From Micromonospora chokoriensis (GTDB lineage Bacteria > Actinomycetota > Actinomycetes > Mycobacteriales > Micromonosporaceae), in contig NZ_JOAN01000001.1 of assembly GCF_000718555.1 (NCBI RefSeq), positions 434,001-498,000 on the forward strand: DNA of 64,000 bases. The letters are read 5' to 3'. Made by a program: the position numbers and the translations under genes. The notes beneath the pieces were generated by a model. The model had not been told where the DNA came from and searched no databases. It saw only the letters and a program-made list of their open reading frames with translations. This document shows, one piece after another, positions 24,071 through 32,636 of the stretch. Every line of letters starts with the position of its first letter. Within the stretch, counting starts at the first letter, position 1.

Positions 24071-25105
24071 TCAGAGGATGGTCCAGGTGTCGCCGCTGCC
24101 CAGCAGGCCGGCGAGCTGCTGCTCGGGGGTCTCGGTGACCTTGGCCTTGGCGGCCGCGAGCTGACTCTGCACCACGCTGTCGTAGGACGGTCGGGCCACC
24201 GAGCGGAACACCCCGATCGGAGTGTTGCGCAGGTCCAGGCCGGGCAGCCGGGACAGCGCGAAGGCGTACGCCGGGTCGGTCACCGTCGCGTCGTGCACGA
24301 CGATCTCCTCCGGGCGAACCGAGCTGGTCTCCCGGACCTCCAGGCCGAAGCCGCCCGGCGGGTGCACCACGCAGAACTGCCCCTCAGCGCCGAAGGTGAT
24401 CGGCTGGCCGTGCTCCAGGCGGATCAGGTAGTCGTCCCGCGTGGACGGGTCCTTGAGCTGCTCGAACGCCCCATCGTTGAAGATGTTGCAGTTCTGGTAG
24501 ATCTCCACGAAGGCCGAACCCTCGTGCTCGGCGGCGGCCCGCAGCACCGACTGCAGGTGCTTGCGGTCGGAGTCGATGGTCCGGCCGACGAAGCTGGCCT
24601 CCGCGCCGAGCGCGAGCGAGAGCGGGTTGAACGGGGCGTCCGCCGAGCCGGCCGGGGTCGACTTGGTGACCTTGCCGACCTCGGAGGTGGGCGAGTACTG
24701 ACCCTTGGTCAGACCGTAGATCCGGTTGTTGAACAGCAGGATCTTGAGGTTGACGTTGCGCCGCAGCGCGTGGATCAGGTGGTTGCCACCGATCGAGAGC
24801 GCGTCACCGTCGCCGGTCACCACCCAGACCGACAGGTCCGGCCGGGACACCGACAGGCCGGTCGCGATCGCCGGGGCTCGGCCGTGGATCGAGTGCATGC
24901 CGTACGTGTTCATGTAGTACGGGAAGCGGGACGAGCAGCCGATCCCGGAGACGAAGACGGTGCGCTCCCGGGGGATGTTCAGCTCCGGCATGAACTGCTG
25001 GATGGCCGCCAGGATTGCGTAGTCACCGCAGCCGGGGCACCAGCGCACCTCCTGGTCGGACTTGAAGTCCTTCGCGGTGAGCTTGAGGGCGACGGGCTCA
25101 GACAT
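24071..25105 (-). CDS. korB: 2-oxoacid:ferredoxin oxidoreductase, beta subunit
   Basis: The 344-residue thiamine-diphosphate subunit has W-C-P-G-C-G-D-Y near residue 22 and the ThDP/Mg signature G-D-G-D-A-L-S-I-G-G-N-H. The N-N-R-I-Y-G-L-T-K-G-Q-Y-S-P-T stretch is typical of 2-oxoglutarate ferredoxin oxidoreductase. With KorA it converts 2-oxoglutarate and CoA to succinyl-CoA, CO2 and reduced ferredoxin. Its start overlaps the korA end by eight bases. Confidence 0.93.
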   Translation of the reverse strand: MSEPVALKLTAKDFKSDQEVRWCPGCGDYAILAAIQQFMPELNIPRERTVFVSGIGCSSRFPYYMNTYGMHSIHGRAPAIATGLSVSRPDLSVWVVTGDGDALSIGGNHLIHALRRNVNLKILLFNNRIYGLTKGQYSPTSEVGKVTKSTPAGSADAPFNPLSLALGAEASFVGRTIDSDRKHLQSVLRAAAEHEGSAFVEIYQNCNIFNDGAFEQLKDPSTRDDYLIRLEHGQPITFGAEGQFCVVHPPGGFGLEVRETSSVRPEEIVVHDATVTDPAYAFALSRLPGLDLRNTPIGVFRSVARPSYDSVVQSQLAAAKAKVTETPEQQLAGLLGSGDTWTIL

Positions 25106-26945
25106 TCTTCAGGACCTCTTCCAGCGTCGTCTCCAGCTCGGCCGACGTGAACGGCAGGCCGCGGACCTGGTTGTAGCTGATCGCGTCGACCAGGTATCGG
25201 GCCCGGATGACGTGGGCGAGCTGGCCCAGGTTCATCTCCGGGATGACCACCCTGTCGTACGAGCGCAGCACCTCGCCGAGGTTGGCCGGCATCGGCGCCA
25301 GGTGTCGCAGGTGCGCCTGGGCGATGGACAGGCCGCGTTGGCGGACACTGCGGCACGCCGCGCCGATCGGCCCGTACGTCGAGCCCCAGCCGAGGACCAG
25401 CACCCGAGCGTCGCCGTCCGGGTCCTCCACCTCGATGTCCGGCACCGGGATCGTCTCGATCCGGGCGGCCCGGGTGCGCACCATGAAGTCGTGGTTGGCC
25501 GGGTCGTAGGAGATGTCCCCGGTCTTGTCGGCCTTCTCCAGACCGCCGATCCGGTGCTCCAGGCCCGCCGTGCCGGGGATCGCCCATGGCCGGGCCAGGG
25601 TCTCCGGATCACGCAGGTACGGCAGGAAGGTGGTGCCGTCCTCGCCGTTGGGCTCGGTGGCGAACTCGACCCGCAGGTCGGGCAGCGACTCCACGTCGGG
25701 CAGCAGCCACGGCTCCGATCCGTTGGCGACGTAGTTGTCGGACAGCAGGATCACCGGGGTGCGGTAGGTCAGCGCGATCCGGGCCGCCTCCAGTGCCGCG
25801 AAGAAGCAGTCCGACGGTGACCGAGGCGCGATCACCGCGACCGGCGCCTCGCCGTGCCGACCGTAGAGCGCCATGTTGAGGTCGGCCTGCTCGGTCTTGG
25901 TCGGCATGCCGGTCGACGGGCCGGCGCGCTGCACGTCCACGATCACCAGCGGCAGCTCCAGCGCCACCGCGAGCGAGATCGTCTCGCTCTTGAGCGCCAC
26001 GCCGGGGCCACTGGTGGTGGTGACGCCGAGCGACCCGCCGTAGGAGGCGCCCAACGCCGCGCCGACGGCGGCGATCTCGTCCTCGGCCTGCACGGTGAGA
26101 ACGCCGAAGCGCTTGTGCTTGCTCAGCTCGTGCAGGATGTCCGAGGCGGGCGTGATCGGGTACGCGCCGAGGAAGACCGGCAGCCCGGAGCGGACCCCGG
26201 CGGCGACCAGCCCCAGGGAGAGCGCCGCGTTGCCGGTGATGTTGCGGTACGTGCCCGGCTTCATCTTCGCCGGCTTGACCTCGTAGCGGACCGCGAAGTC
26301 CTCGGTGGTCTCGCCGAAGTTCCAGCCGGCCTTGAAGGCGGCGACGTTCGCCGCGACCAACTCCGGGCGTTTCGCGAACTTGGTCTCCAGGAAGCGCAGC
26401 GTCGACTCGTAGGGACGCGAGTACATCCAGGAGAGCAGGCCGAGGGCGAACATGTTCTTCGACCGCTCGGCGTCCTTCTTGGACACCTGGTGGGCGGCGA
26501 GCGCGCCGACGGTCATCGAGGTCAGCGCCACCGGGTGCACGACGTAGCCGGCCAGCGAGTCGTCGTCCAGCGGGCTGGTCTGGTAACCGACCTTGGCGAG
26601 GTTGCGCTTGGTGAACTCGTCGGTGTTGACGATGATGTCCGCGCCGCGCGGCAGATCGGCCAGGTTGGCCTTGAGGGCCGCCGGGTTCATCGCCACCAGC
26701 ACGTTGGGCGCGTCGCCCGGGGTGAGGATGTCGTAGTCGGCGAAGTGCACCTGGAAGCTCGACACGCCGGGCAGGGTGCCGGCGGGAGCCCGGATCTCGG
26801 CGGGAAAGTTTGGCAGCGTGGAGATGTCATTGCCGAGCTGCGCCGTCTCCGAGGTGAACCGGTCGCCGGTCAGCTGCATGCCGTCGCCGGAGTCACCGGC
26901 GAACCGGATGACCACCCGGTCGAGTTGACGGATCTGCTTGGTCAC
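25098..26945 (-). CDS. korA: 2-oxoacid:ferredoxin oxidoreductase, alpha subunit (gamma-alpha fusion)
   Basis: The 615-residue chain joins an N-terminal gamma domain (about 1-190, with F-A-G-D-S-G-D-G-M-Q) to the alpha domain with Y-P-I-T-P-A-S, the partner-ThDP contact region and P-S-T-G-M-P-T-K-T-E-Q-A-D-L. This is the KorA form found across actinobacteria. It works with the overlapping korB and lets the TCA cycle run without 2-oxoglutarate dehydrogenase NADH output. A 246-base leader region upstream holds no gene. Confidence 0.93.
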   Translation of the reverse strand: MTKQIRQLDRVVIRFAGDSGDGMQLTGDRFTSETAQLGNDISTLPNFPAEIRAPAGTLPGVSSFQVHFADYDILTPGDAPNVLVAMNPAALKANLADLPRGADIIVNTDEFTKRNLAKVGYQTSPLDDDSLAGYVVHPVALTSMTVGALAAHQVSKKDAERSKNMFALGLLSWMYSRPYESTLRFLETKFAKRPELVAANVAAFKAGWNFGETTEDFAVRYEVKPAKMKPGTYRNITGNAALSLGLVAAGVRSGLPVFLGAYPITPASDILHELSKHKRFGVLTVQAEDEIAAVGAALGASYGGSLGVTTTSGPGVALKSETISLAVALELPLVIVDVQRAGPSTGMPTKTEQADLNMALYGRHGEAPVAVIAPRSPSDCFFAALEAARIALTYRTPVILLSDNYVANGSEPWLLPDVESLPDLRVEFATEPNGEDGTTFLPYLRDPETLARPWAIPGTAGLEHRIGGLEKADKTGDISYDPANHDFMVRTRAARIETIPVPDIEVEDPDGDARVLVLGWGSTYGPIGAACRSVRQRGLSIAQAHLRHLAPMPANLGEVLRSYDRVVIPEMNLGQLAHVIRARYLVDAISYNQVRGLPFTSAELETTLEEVLKNV

Positions 26946-27191
26946 TGTGCCACCTTCGTTCGCGACTGCGGGGCTCGCCCGGCCACGGAACCTCCTTGAC
27001 GCAACGTTTCACCGCACCGCCCCAGGCTGGTCCGGTCGCTGTCGTTCCTCACCTGAGAGCCTACGTCTAAGGGAGCCCTAACCATCCCCGGAGGTCCGCC
27101 GACTGGGACCACGTAGGGTCGAGAAACACCCCTTTTTGCGCTGTTACGCCCCGCCCGCCGTAATTCAGATCACCAACAGGCCGTCCGTCGA

Positions 27192-28673
27192 TCAGTCGGT
27201 GGGGCGGGGTGCGCGCTTGGGTGCCAGGCCGCTGAACCGGCGACGCAGCGAGGTCGTGGCCAGCGTCAGAGCCAGCACCACAAGCAGCGTGGAGACCACG
27301 ATCAGGATGACCGCGGTGCGCTGCACCGAGGTCAACCCGCCGTCTCCGGTCGCGGCACCGGCAGGGAGTACGCCCTGCGAGCCGGTCGGCGCGGGCGCGG
27401 AGACCACCGGCGTGGCCAGGGCGGCCGCCGCGGTGATCCGGAAGCTCATCTGCACCCGACGGGCCGGGCCGCTGCGGGGATCGAGTTGACCGACCACGGC
27501 GCCGGACAACGGCGCTTCCCGCTGGGCCTGCGGCGTCGCCTCCACCGGCAGCTGCACCTCGGCGGCCGTGCCCGCCAGCACCAGGCCGGCGTCACAGCGG
27601 GTACGCGTCTCCTCGACCGCCACGCAGCCGAGCGGTGGGGTCGGCACGGTCACCCCGGCGGGCAGGACGACCTCGACCTGGCCAGCGGCGTCCACCGTGC
27701 CGGTGTTGCCCAGCCGGAGCGTGAGGGTGCTGGGGCTGCCGCTGATGTCGAAGACCACCTCGTCGGCGGCGAGCGCGATCCCGGGCGCCGGCGGGCCGGG
27801 TGGGAAGAGCACCGCGAAGCCCTGGTCGTCGGTCGCCTCCCCGGGCACCCCCGGCGCACCCGCGACGACCTGGACGGAGCCACTGAGCGGCATCTGCTTC
27901 CACGCCGTGCCAGCGACTCGCAGGTGGAGCAGAGTGCTGAACCGTACGCCGGCCTCGGCCGTCCAGGCCCCACAGCGGTACGCCCCAGCGCCGACGGCGG
28001 CGCAGCCCTTAGTGCCGGCGTCGGTCAGCCCGGCCGGCAGCGTGTACGAGAGTTGGATCCGTTCCGCGGTGGTGCCGGTGTTGTGCACCGTGACCTGCAA
28101 GGTGGCGGCCATGCTCGCCGAGTTCCAGTACGCCTCGCTGAGGGTCACGTCTGCGGTGCTGACCTGTACGCCCAGCGGGCTCTGCGGCGGCGCTGCCGAA
28201 CCCGGTGCCGGCGGGCGGACCGACGTGACCGGCGGAGCCGGAGCGGTCGGCGGGATCGGGCGTACCGTCGGCCCGGGTGGCGCTGGGTTCGACGGTCGGG
28301 TGCTGGTGCCCGGTGTGGGAGCGACCGTGGTCGGTGTCGGTGGGACCTCTGGGGCGGTGGTCACCGGTGCCGGTGGCGTCGTCTCCGGTGGTGGCGCGGA
28401 GGTCTCCGGTGCCGGGTCGGTCGGCCCCGGCTCGCCGCCCGTCACCTCGGTCGGGGTGGGCTCCGCCGGGCCGGTCGGGGGCTCCTCGCCTCCCGGCCCG
28501 TTGGCGGGGTCGGTAAGTGTCACGACCGGGTCCGCGTCCGGTGTGGCCGCGTCGGCCCAGGCCGGCCCCACGGCGAGCGCCGCGACCAGGCCGAGCGCGA
28601 ACGCCGTCGCCAGCAGGGACGTGGGACGCAGCCCCTCCGCCCGGTTGCCGGGCGATGCCTTGACGCGGGCCAT
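27192..28673 (-). CDS. Exported DUF11-like surface protein with Pro/Thr-rich stalk and C-terminal membrane anchor
   Basis: The 493-residue protein starts at ATG 28673, preceded by GGAGGA. It has an Ala-rich signal segment and a long Pro/Thr/Gly region (about 55-180). Two or three immunoglobulin-like domains follow with V-H-N-T-G-T and L-R-L-G-N-T-G-T motifs of the DUF11 kind. A single membrane helix precedes a short basic tail, R-R-R-F-S-G-L-A-P-K-R. This is the design of a cell-surface stalk protein held by its C-terminus. No sortase LPXTG is seen. It is divergent from nuoA. Confidence 0.75.
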   Translation of the reverse strand: MARVKASPGNRAEGLRPTSLLATAFALGLVAALAVGPAWADAATPDADPVVTLTDPANGPGGEEPPTGPAEPTPTEVTGGEPGPTDPAPETSAPPPETTPPAPVTTAPEVPPTPTTVAPTPGTSTRPSNPAPPGPTVRPIPPTAPAPPVTSVRPPAPGSAAPPQSPLGVQVSTADVTLSEAYWNSASMAATLQVTVHNTGTTAERIQLSYTLPAGLTDAGTKGCAAVGAGAYRCGAWTAEAGVRFSTLLHLRVAGTAWKQMPLSGSVQVVAGAPGVPGEATDDQGFAVLFPPGPPAPGIALAADEVVFDISGSPSTLTLRLGNTGTVDAAGQVEVVLPAGVTVPTPPLGCVAVEETRTRCDAGLVLAGTAAEVQLPVEATPQAQREAPLSGAVVGQLDPRSGPARRVQMSFRITAAAALATPVVSAPAPTGSQGVLPAGAATGDGGLTSVQRTAVILIVVSTLLVVLALTLATTSLRRRFSGLAPKRAPRPTD

Positions 28674-28803
28674 CTGTCCTCCGGTGACATGGGTGGGGTG
28701 TCCAATGTTCGGTAACAGTTGCCCTAGCGCACTAGTCCCATCTGGAAACAAATTCGTAACGTGTTTGGGACGGCCCGTCCGGGCAGACGGTAGGCTGCCG
28801 ACT

Positions 28804-29181
28804 GTGACCGGATACCTGGGCTCGTACGCGACGCTCGGGCTCCTGCTGCTCGCCAGCGTTCTCTTCTTCGTTACGGCGTTCTCGGCCAATCGGGTGTTAC
28901 GCCCCGCGCGTCCGGCCGACCCCCCTGGTAAGCGGGCCAGCTACGAGTGCGGGCTCGACCCGGTCGGTGCCGACTGGGCGCAGGTGCAGATCCGCTACTA
29001 CGTGTACGCCTACCTGTACGTGCTGTTCGCGGTCGAGGCGGTGTTCCTCTTCCCCTGGGCGGTGGTCTTCGACCGACCGGGCTTCGGCCTGGTGACGGTG
29101 GTGGAGATGGCGGTCTTCGTGGCGGTGCTCGCGCTCGGCATTCTCTACGCCTGGCGTAGGAACATCCTCCGCTGGACCTGA
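28804..29181 (+). CDS. nuoA: NADH-quinone oxidoreductase subunit A, orphan copy
   Basis: The 125-residue protein has three membrane helices. It carries the NuoA loop K-R-A-S-Y-E-C-G-L-D-P-V-G with the conserved Cys, then Y-Y-V-Y-A-Y-L-Y-V-L-F-A-V-E-A-V-F-L-F-P-W. GTG 28804 follows a TAGGCT -10 box by only seven bases, so the message may be leaderless. NuoA is a membrane-arm subunit of complex I and is normally followed by nuoB. Here the next gene is folP on the opposite strand and no other nuo gene is in view. Confidence 0.93.
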   Translation: MTGYLGSYATLGLLLLASVLFFVTAFSANRVLRPARPADPPGKRASYECGLDPVGADWAQVQIRYYVYAYLYVLFAVEAVFLFPWAVVFDRPGFGLVTVVEMAVFVAVLALGILYAWRRNILRWT

Positions 29182-29187
29182 GCGCGT

Positions 29188-30057
29188 TCAGGCCAGTCCC
29201 CGGCGGGTCGCCGTGGGCGGGCGGTCGCCTCGGATCGAGGCCACCATGTCCAGCACCCGACGGGTCGGGCCGACCTGGTGGGCGCGGAAGACCCGGGCGC
29301 CCAGCCAGGCCGAGACCGCCGTCGCGGCGAGCGTCCCCTCCAGCCGTTCGGCCACCGGCAGGCCCAGGGTCTCACCGATGAAGTCCTTGTTGGAGAGCGC
29401 CACCAGCACCGGCCAGCCGGTCCCGGTCAGCTCGTCCAGACGTCGAGTGATCTCCAACGAGTGCCGGGTGTTCTTGCCGAAGTCGTGCGCCGGGTCGATG
29501 AGGATGCCGTCCCGGCGTACCCCGGCCGCCACCGCGCGCTCGGCGAGCCCGGTCACCGTCGCGACCACGTCGGAGACCACGTCGGCGAAGGCGGCCCGGT
29601 GCGGCCTGGTCCGTGGCGTCAGGCCGCCGGCGTGTGAACAGACCAGGCCGGCGCCGGTCTGCGCGGCCACCCGGACCAACGTCGGGTCGGCACCCGACCA
29701 GGTGTCGTTGAGCAGGTCCGCTCCGGCCGCCACGGCCTCCGTCGCCACCTCGGCACGCCAGGTGTCGATGGAGATCACCACCTCCGGAAACGCGGCTCGA
29801 ACGGCGGCGATGGTGTCCACCGTCCGCCGGATCTCCTCGGCCACGTCCACGTCCGCACCGGGGCCGGCCTTGACCCCGCCGATGTCGATGATGGCCGCGC
29901 CCTCGTCCACCGCCCGTTCCACCGCACGCAGAGCGCTGTCCGCGGCGTAGGTGGCCCCCCGATCGAAGAACGAGTCCGGTGTGCGGTTGATGATCGCCAT
30001 CACCACCAGCTCGCCCGGGGCGAACGTGTGCCCACCGAGCCGAAGCGCCCCGGCCAT
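29188..30057 (-). CDS. folP2: Dihydropteroate synthase homologue of FolP2 type
   Basis: The 289-residue TIM barrel resembles mycobacterial FolP2 closely: M-A-I-I-N-R-T-P-D-S-F, I-S-I-D-T-W-R, L-I-D-P-A-H-D-F-G-K-N and A-L-S-N-K-D. The pterin/pABA loop normally G-G-E-S-T-R-P-G is G-G-V-K-A-G-P-G at 60-67, as in FolP2. Because of this change FolP2 proteins are thought not to act as ordinary dihydropteroate synthases. Its gene neighbourhood matches the mycobacterial one I recall. Classical folate synthesis is therefore not the safe assumption. Confidence 0.88.
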   Translation of the reverse strand: MAGALRLGGHTFAPGELVVMAIINRTPDSFFDRGATYAADSALRAVERAVDEGAAIIDIGGVKAGPGADVDVAEEIRRTVDTIAAVRAAFPEVVISIDTWRAEVATEAVAAGADLLNDTWSGADPTLVRVAAQTGAGLVCSHAGGLTPRTRPHRAAFADVVSDVVATVTGLAERAVAAGVRRDGILIDPAHDFGKNTRHSLEITRRLDELTGTGWPVLVALSNKDFIGETLGLPVAERLEGTLAATAVSAWLGARVFRAHQVGPTRRVLDMVASIRGDRPPTATRRGLA

Positions 30058-30214
30058 GCCCGCCTCCTGGAAGTTCGCGCCGTCGCCGCCGCGTCGGCCG
30101 GTCCCGACGCTAGTCGGTCGTCCGTCCGCGATTCCGGGCGGGCGGCGGCAGCGATCGTGATCGAGGTGGGTGGCGGGGGTCGCTCCGAGCCGGCAGCCAT
30201 GCCACGATCAGTGC

Positions 30215-30844
30215 ATGGGTCACCTTCTGCTCCTCCTGGTCGTGGCGTTGACCGTCGCGGCGGTGATATTCGGTGTGACGGTGCTGGTCAGCGGCCGTGA
30301 TCCCGGCCTGGTGCCGGCCGAGCCGGATTCGCAGGCCGTGGCGTTGCCGGGCACCCGCCCGCTGCGCGAACCCGATGTGGGGGCGGTCCGTTTCGACACC
30401 GCGCTGCGCGGGTACCGGATGGACCAGGTCGATCAGGCGATGCGTCGCGCCGCCTACGACATCGGATACAAGTCCGAGCTGATCGGCGTACTGGAGTCGG
30501 AGGTCATCGCGTTGCGTGAGGGACGCACCGACGACGCGGACGTGCTGCGCCAAGCCCGTGAGCAGTCCGCCAACAAGGTGCCCACCGCGGACACGGCGGA
30601 GCCGGGCAAGCCGGCGGAGCCCGGTAAGGACGCGCCGCTGACCGGCGAGGCGGGCTCGGCCCCGGTCGGCTCGACGGCCCCCGGCCCGTTGCCCACCGCC
30701 ACCTCGTCTCCGGCGGATTCCGACGGCGTGGCGCCTGCCGTCGCCCCCGCCGACGACGAGTCGGCCGATCGTGAGCAGACCGCCGGCGTGCCCGCCGACG
30801 GCACCGAGCAGCGCGACGCGGTGGTTCGGTCGGAGTCGGCGTGA
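30215..30844 (+). CDS. Membrane-anchored DivIVA-motif protein
   Basis: The 209-residue protein has one N-terminal membrane helix (about 3-25). The DivIVA signature R-F-D-T-A-L-R-G-Y-R at 59-68 is followed by M-D-Q-V-D and a short coiled-coil. A long Ala/Pro/Asp-rich tail forms the rest. ATG 30215 places the helix at the start. It corresponds to the small DivIVA-like protein that follows folP2 in mycobacteria, as I recall. The role is probably structural at the membrane. The next gene overlaps by four bases. Confidence 0.8.
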   Translation: MGHLLLLLVVALTVAAVIFGVTVLVSGRDPGLVPAEPDSQAVALPGTRPLREPDVGAVRFDTALRGYRMDQVDQAMRRAAYDIGYKSELIGVLESEVIALREGRTDDADVLRQAREQSANKVPTADTAEPGKPAEPGKDAPLTGEAGSAPVGSTAPGPLPTATSSPADSDGVAPAVAPADDESADREQTAGVPADGTEQRDAVVRSESA

Positions 30845-31338
30845 CCGACCCGGAGGGCGCTGACGATCTTCGGGAGGCGGCCCAACCCGGTGCCGGTGAG
30901 GTGACCGCCACGGTGATCGTCAACGCCCCGGCGGAGCGGGTCTTTGCCGCGTTGCTCGCCTGGGAGCGTCAGTCCGACTGGATCCCGTTCACCCAGGTCC
31001 GGGTGGTCGAGGGTGACGGACGCGAGGGCAGTCGGATCGAGGCGGTGACCGCGCTCGGCCGGGCGACACTGCGCGACGAGATGCGGGTGGTCCGGGTCGA
31101 CGAGCCGTACGAGATCGCCGTGGTTCACCACGGCCAGTTGCTGCGCGGCCCGGGGGTGCTGCGCTGCACCCAGCTGGGCCAAGCCCGCACGCAGGTCGTC
31201 TGGCACGAGTGGTTCCACCTGCCGGGCGGCCGGGCCGGTCGGCTGGCGTGGCCAGTGCTCTGGCCCGGCTCCAAGCTCGGCCTCACCCAGGCGCTGAAGC
31301 GGTTCGCCCGTCTGGTCGAGCAGGGCCAGCTGCCCTGA
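30841..31338 (+). CDS. SRPBCC-family (polyketide cyclase/START-like) protein
   Basis: The 165-residue protein has the helix-grip pattern of SRPBCC proteins, with V-N-A-P-A-E-R-V-F-A-A-L near residue 23 and W-E-R-Q-S-D-W-I-P-F next. Strands ending in W-H-E-W-F and a long C-terminal helix follow. These proteins hold a hydrophobic ligand and many have no known reaction. The GTG start overlaps the DivIVA-protein stop, so the two are coupled. Confidence 0.8.
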   Translation: MTDPEGADDLREAAQPGAGEVTATVIVNAPAERVFAALLAWERQSDWIPFTQVRVVEGDGREGSRIEAVTALGRATLRDEMRVVRVDEPYEIAVVHHGQLLRGPGVLRCTQLGQARTQVVWHEWFHLPGGRAGRLAWPVLWPGSKLGLTQALKRFARLVEQGQLP

Positions 31339-31417
31339 CCGTGCGGCCCGGTGCCGGCGGCTCCGCCGGGCGACCGGCGGCAATGGGGTGTCAGGCCGAT
31401 GCCCTAGCGTGTACGAG

Positions 31418-31999
31418 GTGACTGACCTGGTGATCGGCGCCGATGGGCTGGCTCGCTGCGCCTGGGGGTCGAGCACCCCCGACTACGCCATCTACCACGA
31501 CACCGAGTGGGGGCGGCCGCTACGTGGCGATGACGCGCTCTACGAACGGATGACGCTGGAGGCGTTCCAGTCCGGGTTGTCCTGGCTGACCATCCTGCGC
31601 AAGCGTCCGGCGTTCCGGCTGGCCTTCGACGAGTTCCACATCCCGACCGTCGCCCGTTACGACGACGCCGACGTGACCCGGCTGCTCGCCGACGCCGGCA
31701 TCGTCCGCAACCGGGCCAAGATCGAGGCGGCGATCGCCAACGCCCGCGCCGCGCTGGAGCTGCCGGAGGGGTTGTCCGCGCTGCTCTGGTCCTTCGCGCC
31801 GGAGCCCCGGCCAGCTCGCCTCGCCTCGTTCGCCGAGCTGGCGCCGATCACCGCGGAGTCGACGGCGATGGCCAAGGCACTCAAGAAGCGCGGCTTCCGG
31901 TTCGTCGGCCCGACCACCGCGTACGCCCTGATGCAGGCCACCGGGATGGTCGACGATCACATCGTCGGCTGTCACGTCACCCGCCCACCCGCGGCGTGA
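31418..31999 (+). CDS. tag: DNA-3-methyladenine glycosylase I
   Basis: The protein removes 3-methyladenine from alkylated DNA. It shows C-A-W-G, Y-H-D-T-E-W-G-R-P, L-E-A-F-Q-S-G-L-S-W and the late zinc-binding region with G-C-H-V. It ends D-D-H-I-V-G-C-H-V-T-R. GTG 31418 is used because the family starts just before the C-A-W-G; an earlier GTG at 31388 is possible. It follows the SRPBCC gene and precedes an unknown gene by four bases. Confidence 0.9.
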   Translation: MTDLVIGADGLARCAWGSSTPDYAIYHDTEWGRPLRGDDALYERMTLEAFQSGLSWLTILRKRPAFRLAFDEFHIPTVARYDDADVTRLLADAGIVRNRAKIEAAIANARAALELPEGLSALLWSFAPEPRPARLASFAELAPITAESTAMAKALKKRGFRFVGPTTAYALMQATGMVDDHIVGCHVTRPPAA

Positions 32000-32003
32000 T
32001 GAG

Positions 32004-32636
32004 ATGGCACGCATGACGACCGAGACCGCGCACCGGGCCGGTGCGGCCGGCAACGCCGATGGGGTGCGTAGCTGGGCGGTGCTACTGCCCGCCGAGCGTT
32101 ATGAGGCCGAGCGGCTCGTGCACCACGACTCGCTGGAGCTGACCGGGCTGAGCGACATCGCCCGGCCAGGGCCGGGAGACCAGGTGGCGGTGCTGGTCGA
32201 CGCGCCGCCACGGCTGGTCGCCCTCGGCCGGGTCAGCGCGCCGGGTCGACGCCACCGCGAAGACCCGGACGACCCACAGTCCCCGGCCGAGCCGGGGACG
32301 CTCGTCGTCGCGTACACCCGGCGGGCCTTCGACGAGCCGGTGCCGGCCGATCTGCTGACGCTCGACGAGCCGGTGTTCGCACTGGAGCCGGCCGCCTTCC
32401 GGGCGCTGGCCGACCAGCTCGGCCCGCCCCCGGCGCGGCGCACCTGGCTGGTCAGCCTCGACCTGCCGATCGAGGCCGGCACGCCCGCCGAGGCGGTTGG
32501 GTTGTTCTGGTCCTACGTGCAGGAGCTGGGGCCGCGTGAGCTGCCCGCCTTCGTCTCGCCGGCCGGTGACGAGCTGGCCATGCAGGCCTTCGTGCTGGGC
32601 GAGCAGGCCAACCAGGACCCGGAAGAGGACGACTAG
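32004..32636 (+). CDS. Conserved-looking protein of unknown function
   Basis: The 210-residue protein has no motif that I recognise. It begins with a polar tail, then A-V-L-L-P-A-E-R-Y-E-A-E-R-L-V, a beta-rich middle with G-D-Q-V-A-V-L-V and an acidic C-terminal end. The layout loosely recalls small RNA-binding EVE-like folds, but that is only an impression. It follows the glycosylase by four bases and overlaps the end of the converging DUF1501 gene. Confidence 0.6.
   Translation: MARMTTETAHRAGAAGNADGVRSWAVLLPAERYEAERLVHHDSLELTGLSDIARPGPGDQVAVLVDAPPRLVALGRVSAPGRRHREDPDDPQSPAEPGTLVVAYTRRAFDEPVPADLLTLDEPVFALEPAAFRALADQLGPPPARRTWLVSLDLPIEAGTPAEAVGLFWSYVQELGPRELPAFVSPAGDELAMQAFVLGEQANQDPEEDD

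Noticed and set aside
27068..27082. TAAGGG-AG-CCCTAA as an iron-regulator box upstream of korA
   Set aside because: The halves are not proper inverse complements and the match to the known DtxR/IdeR consensus is poor.
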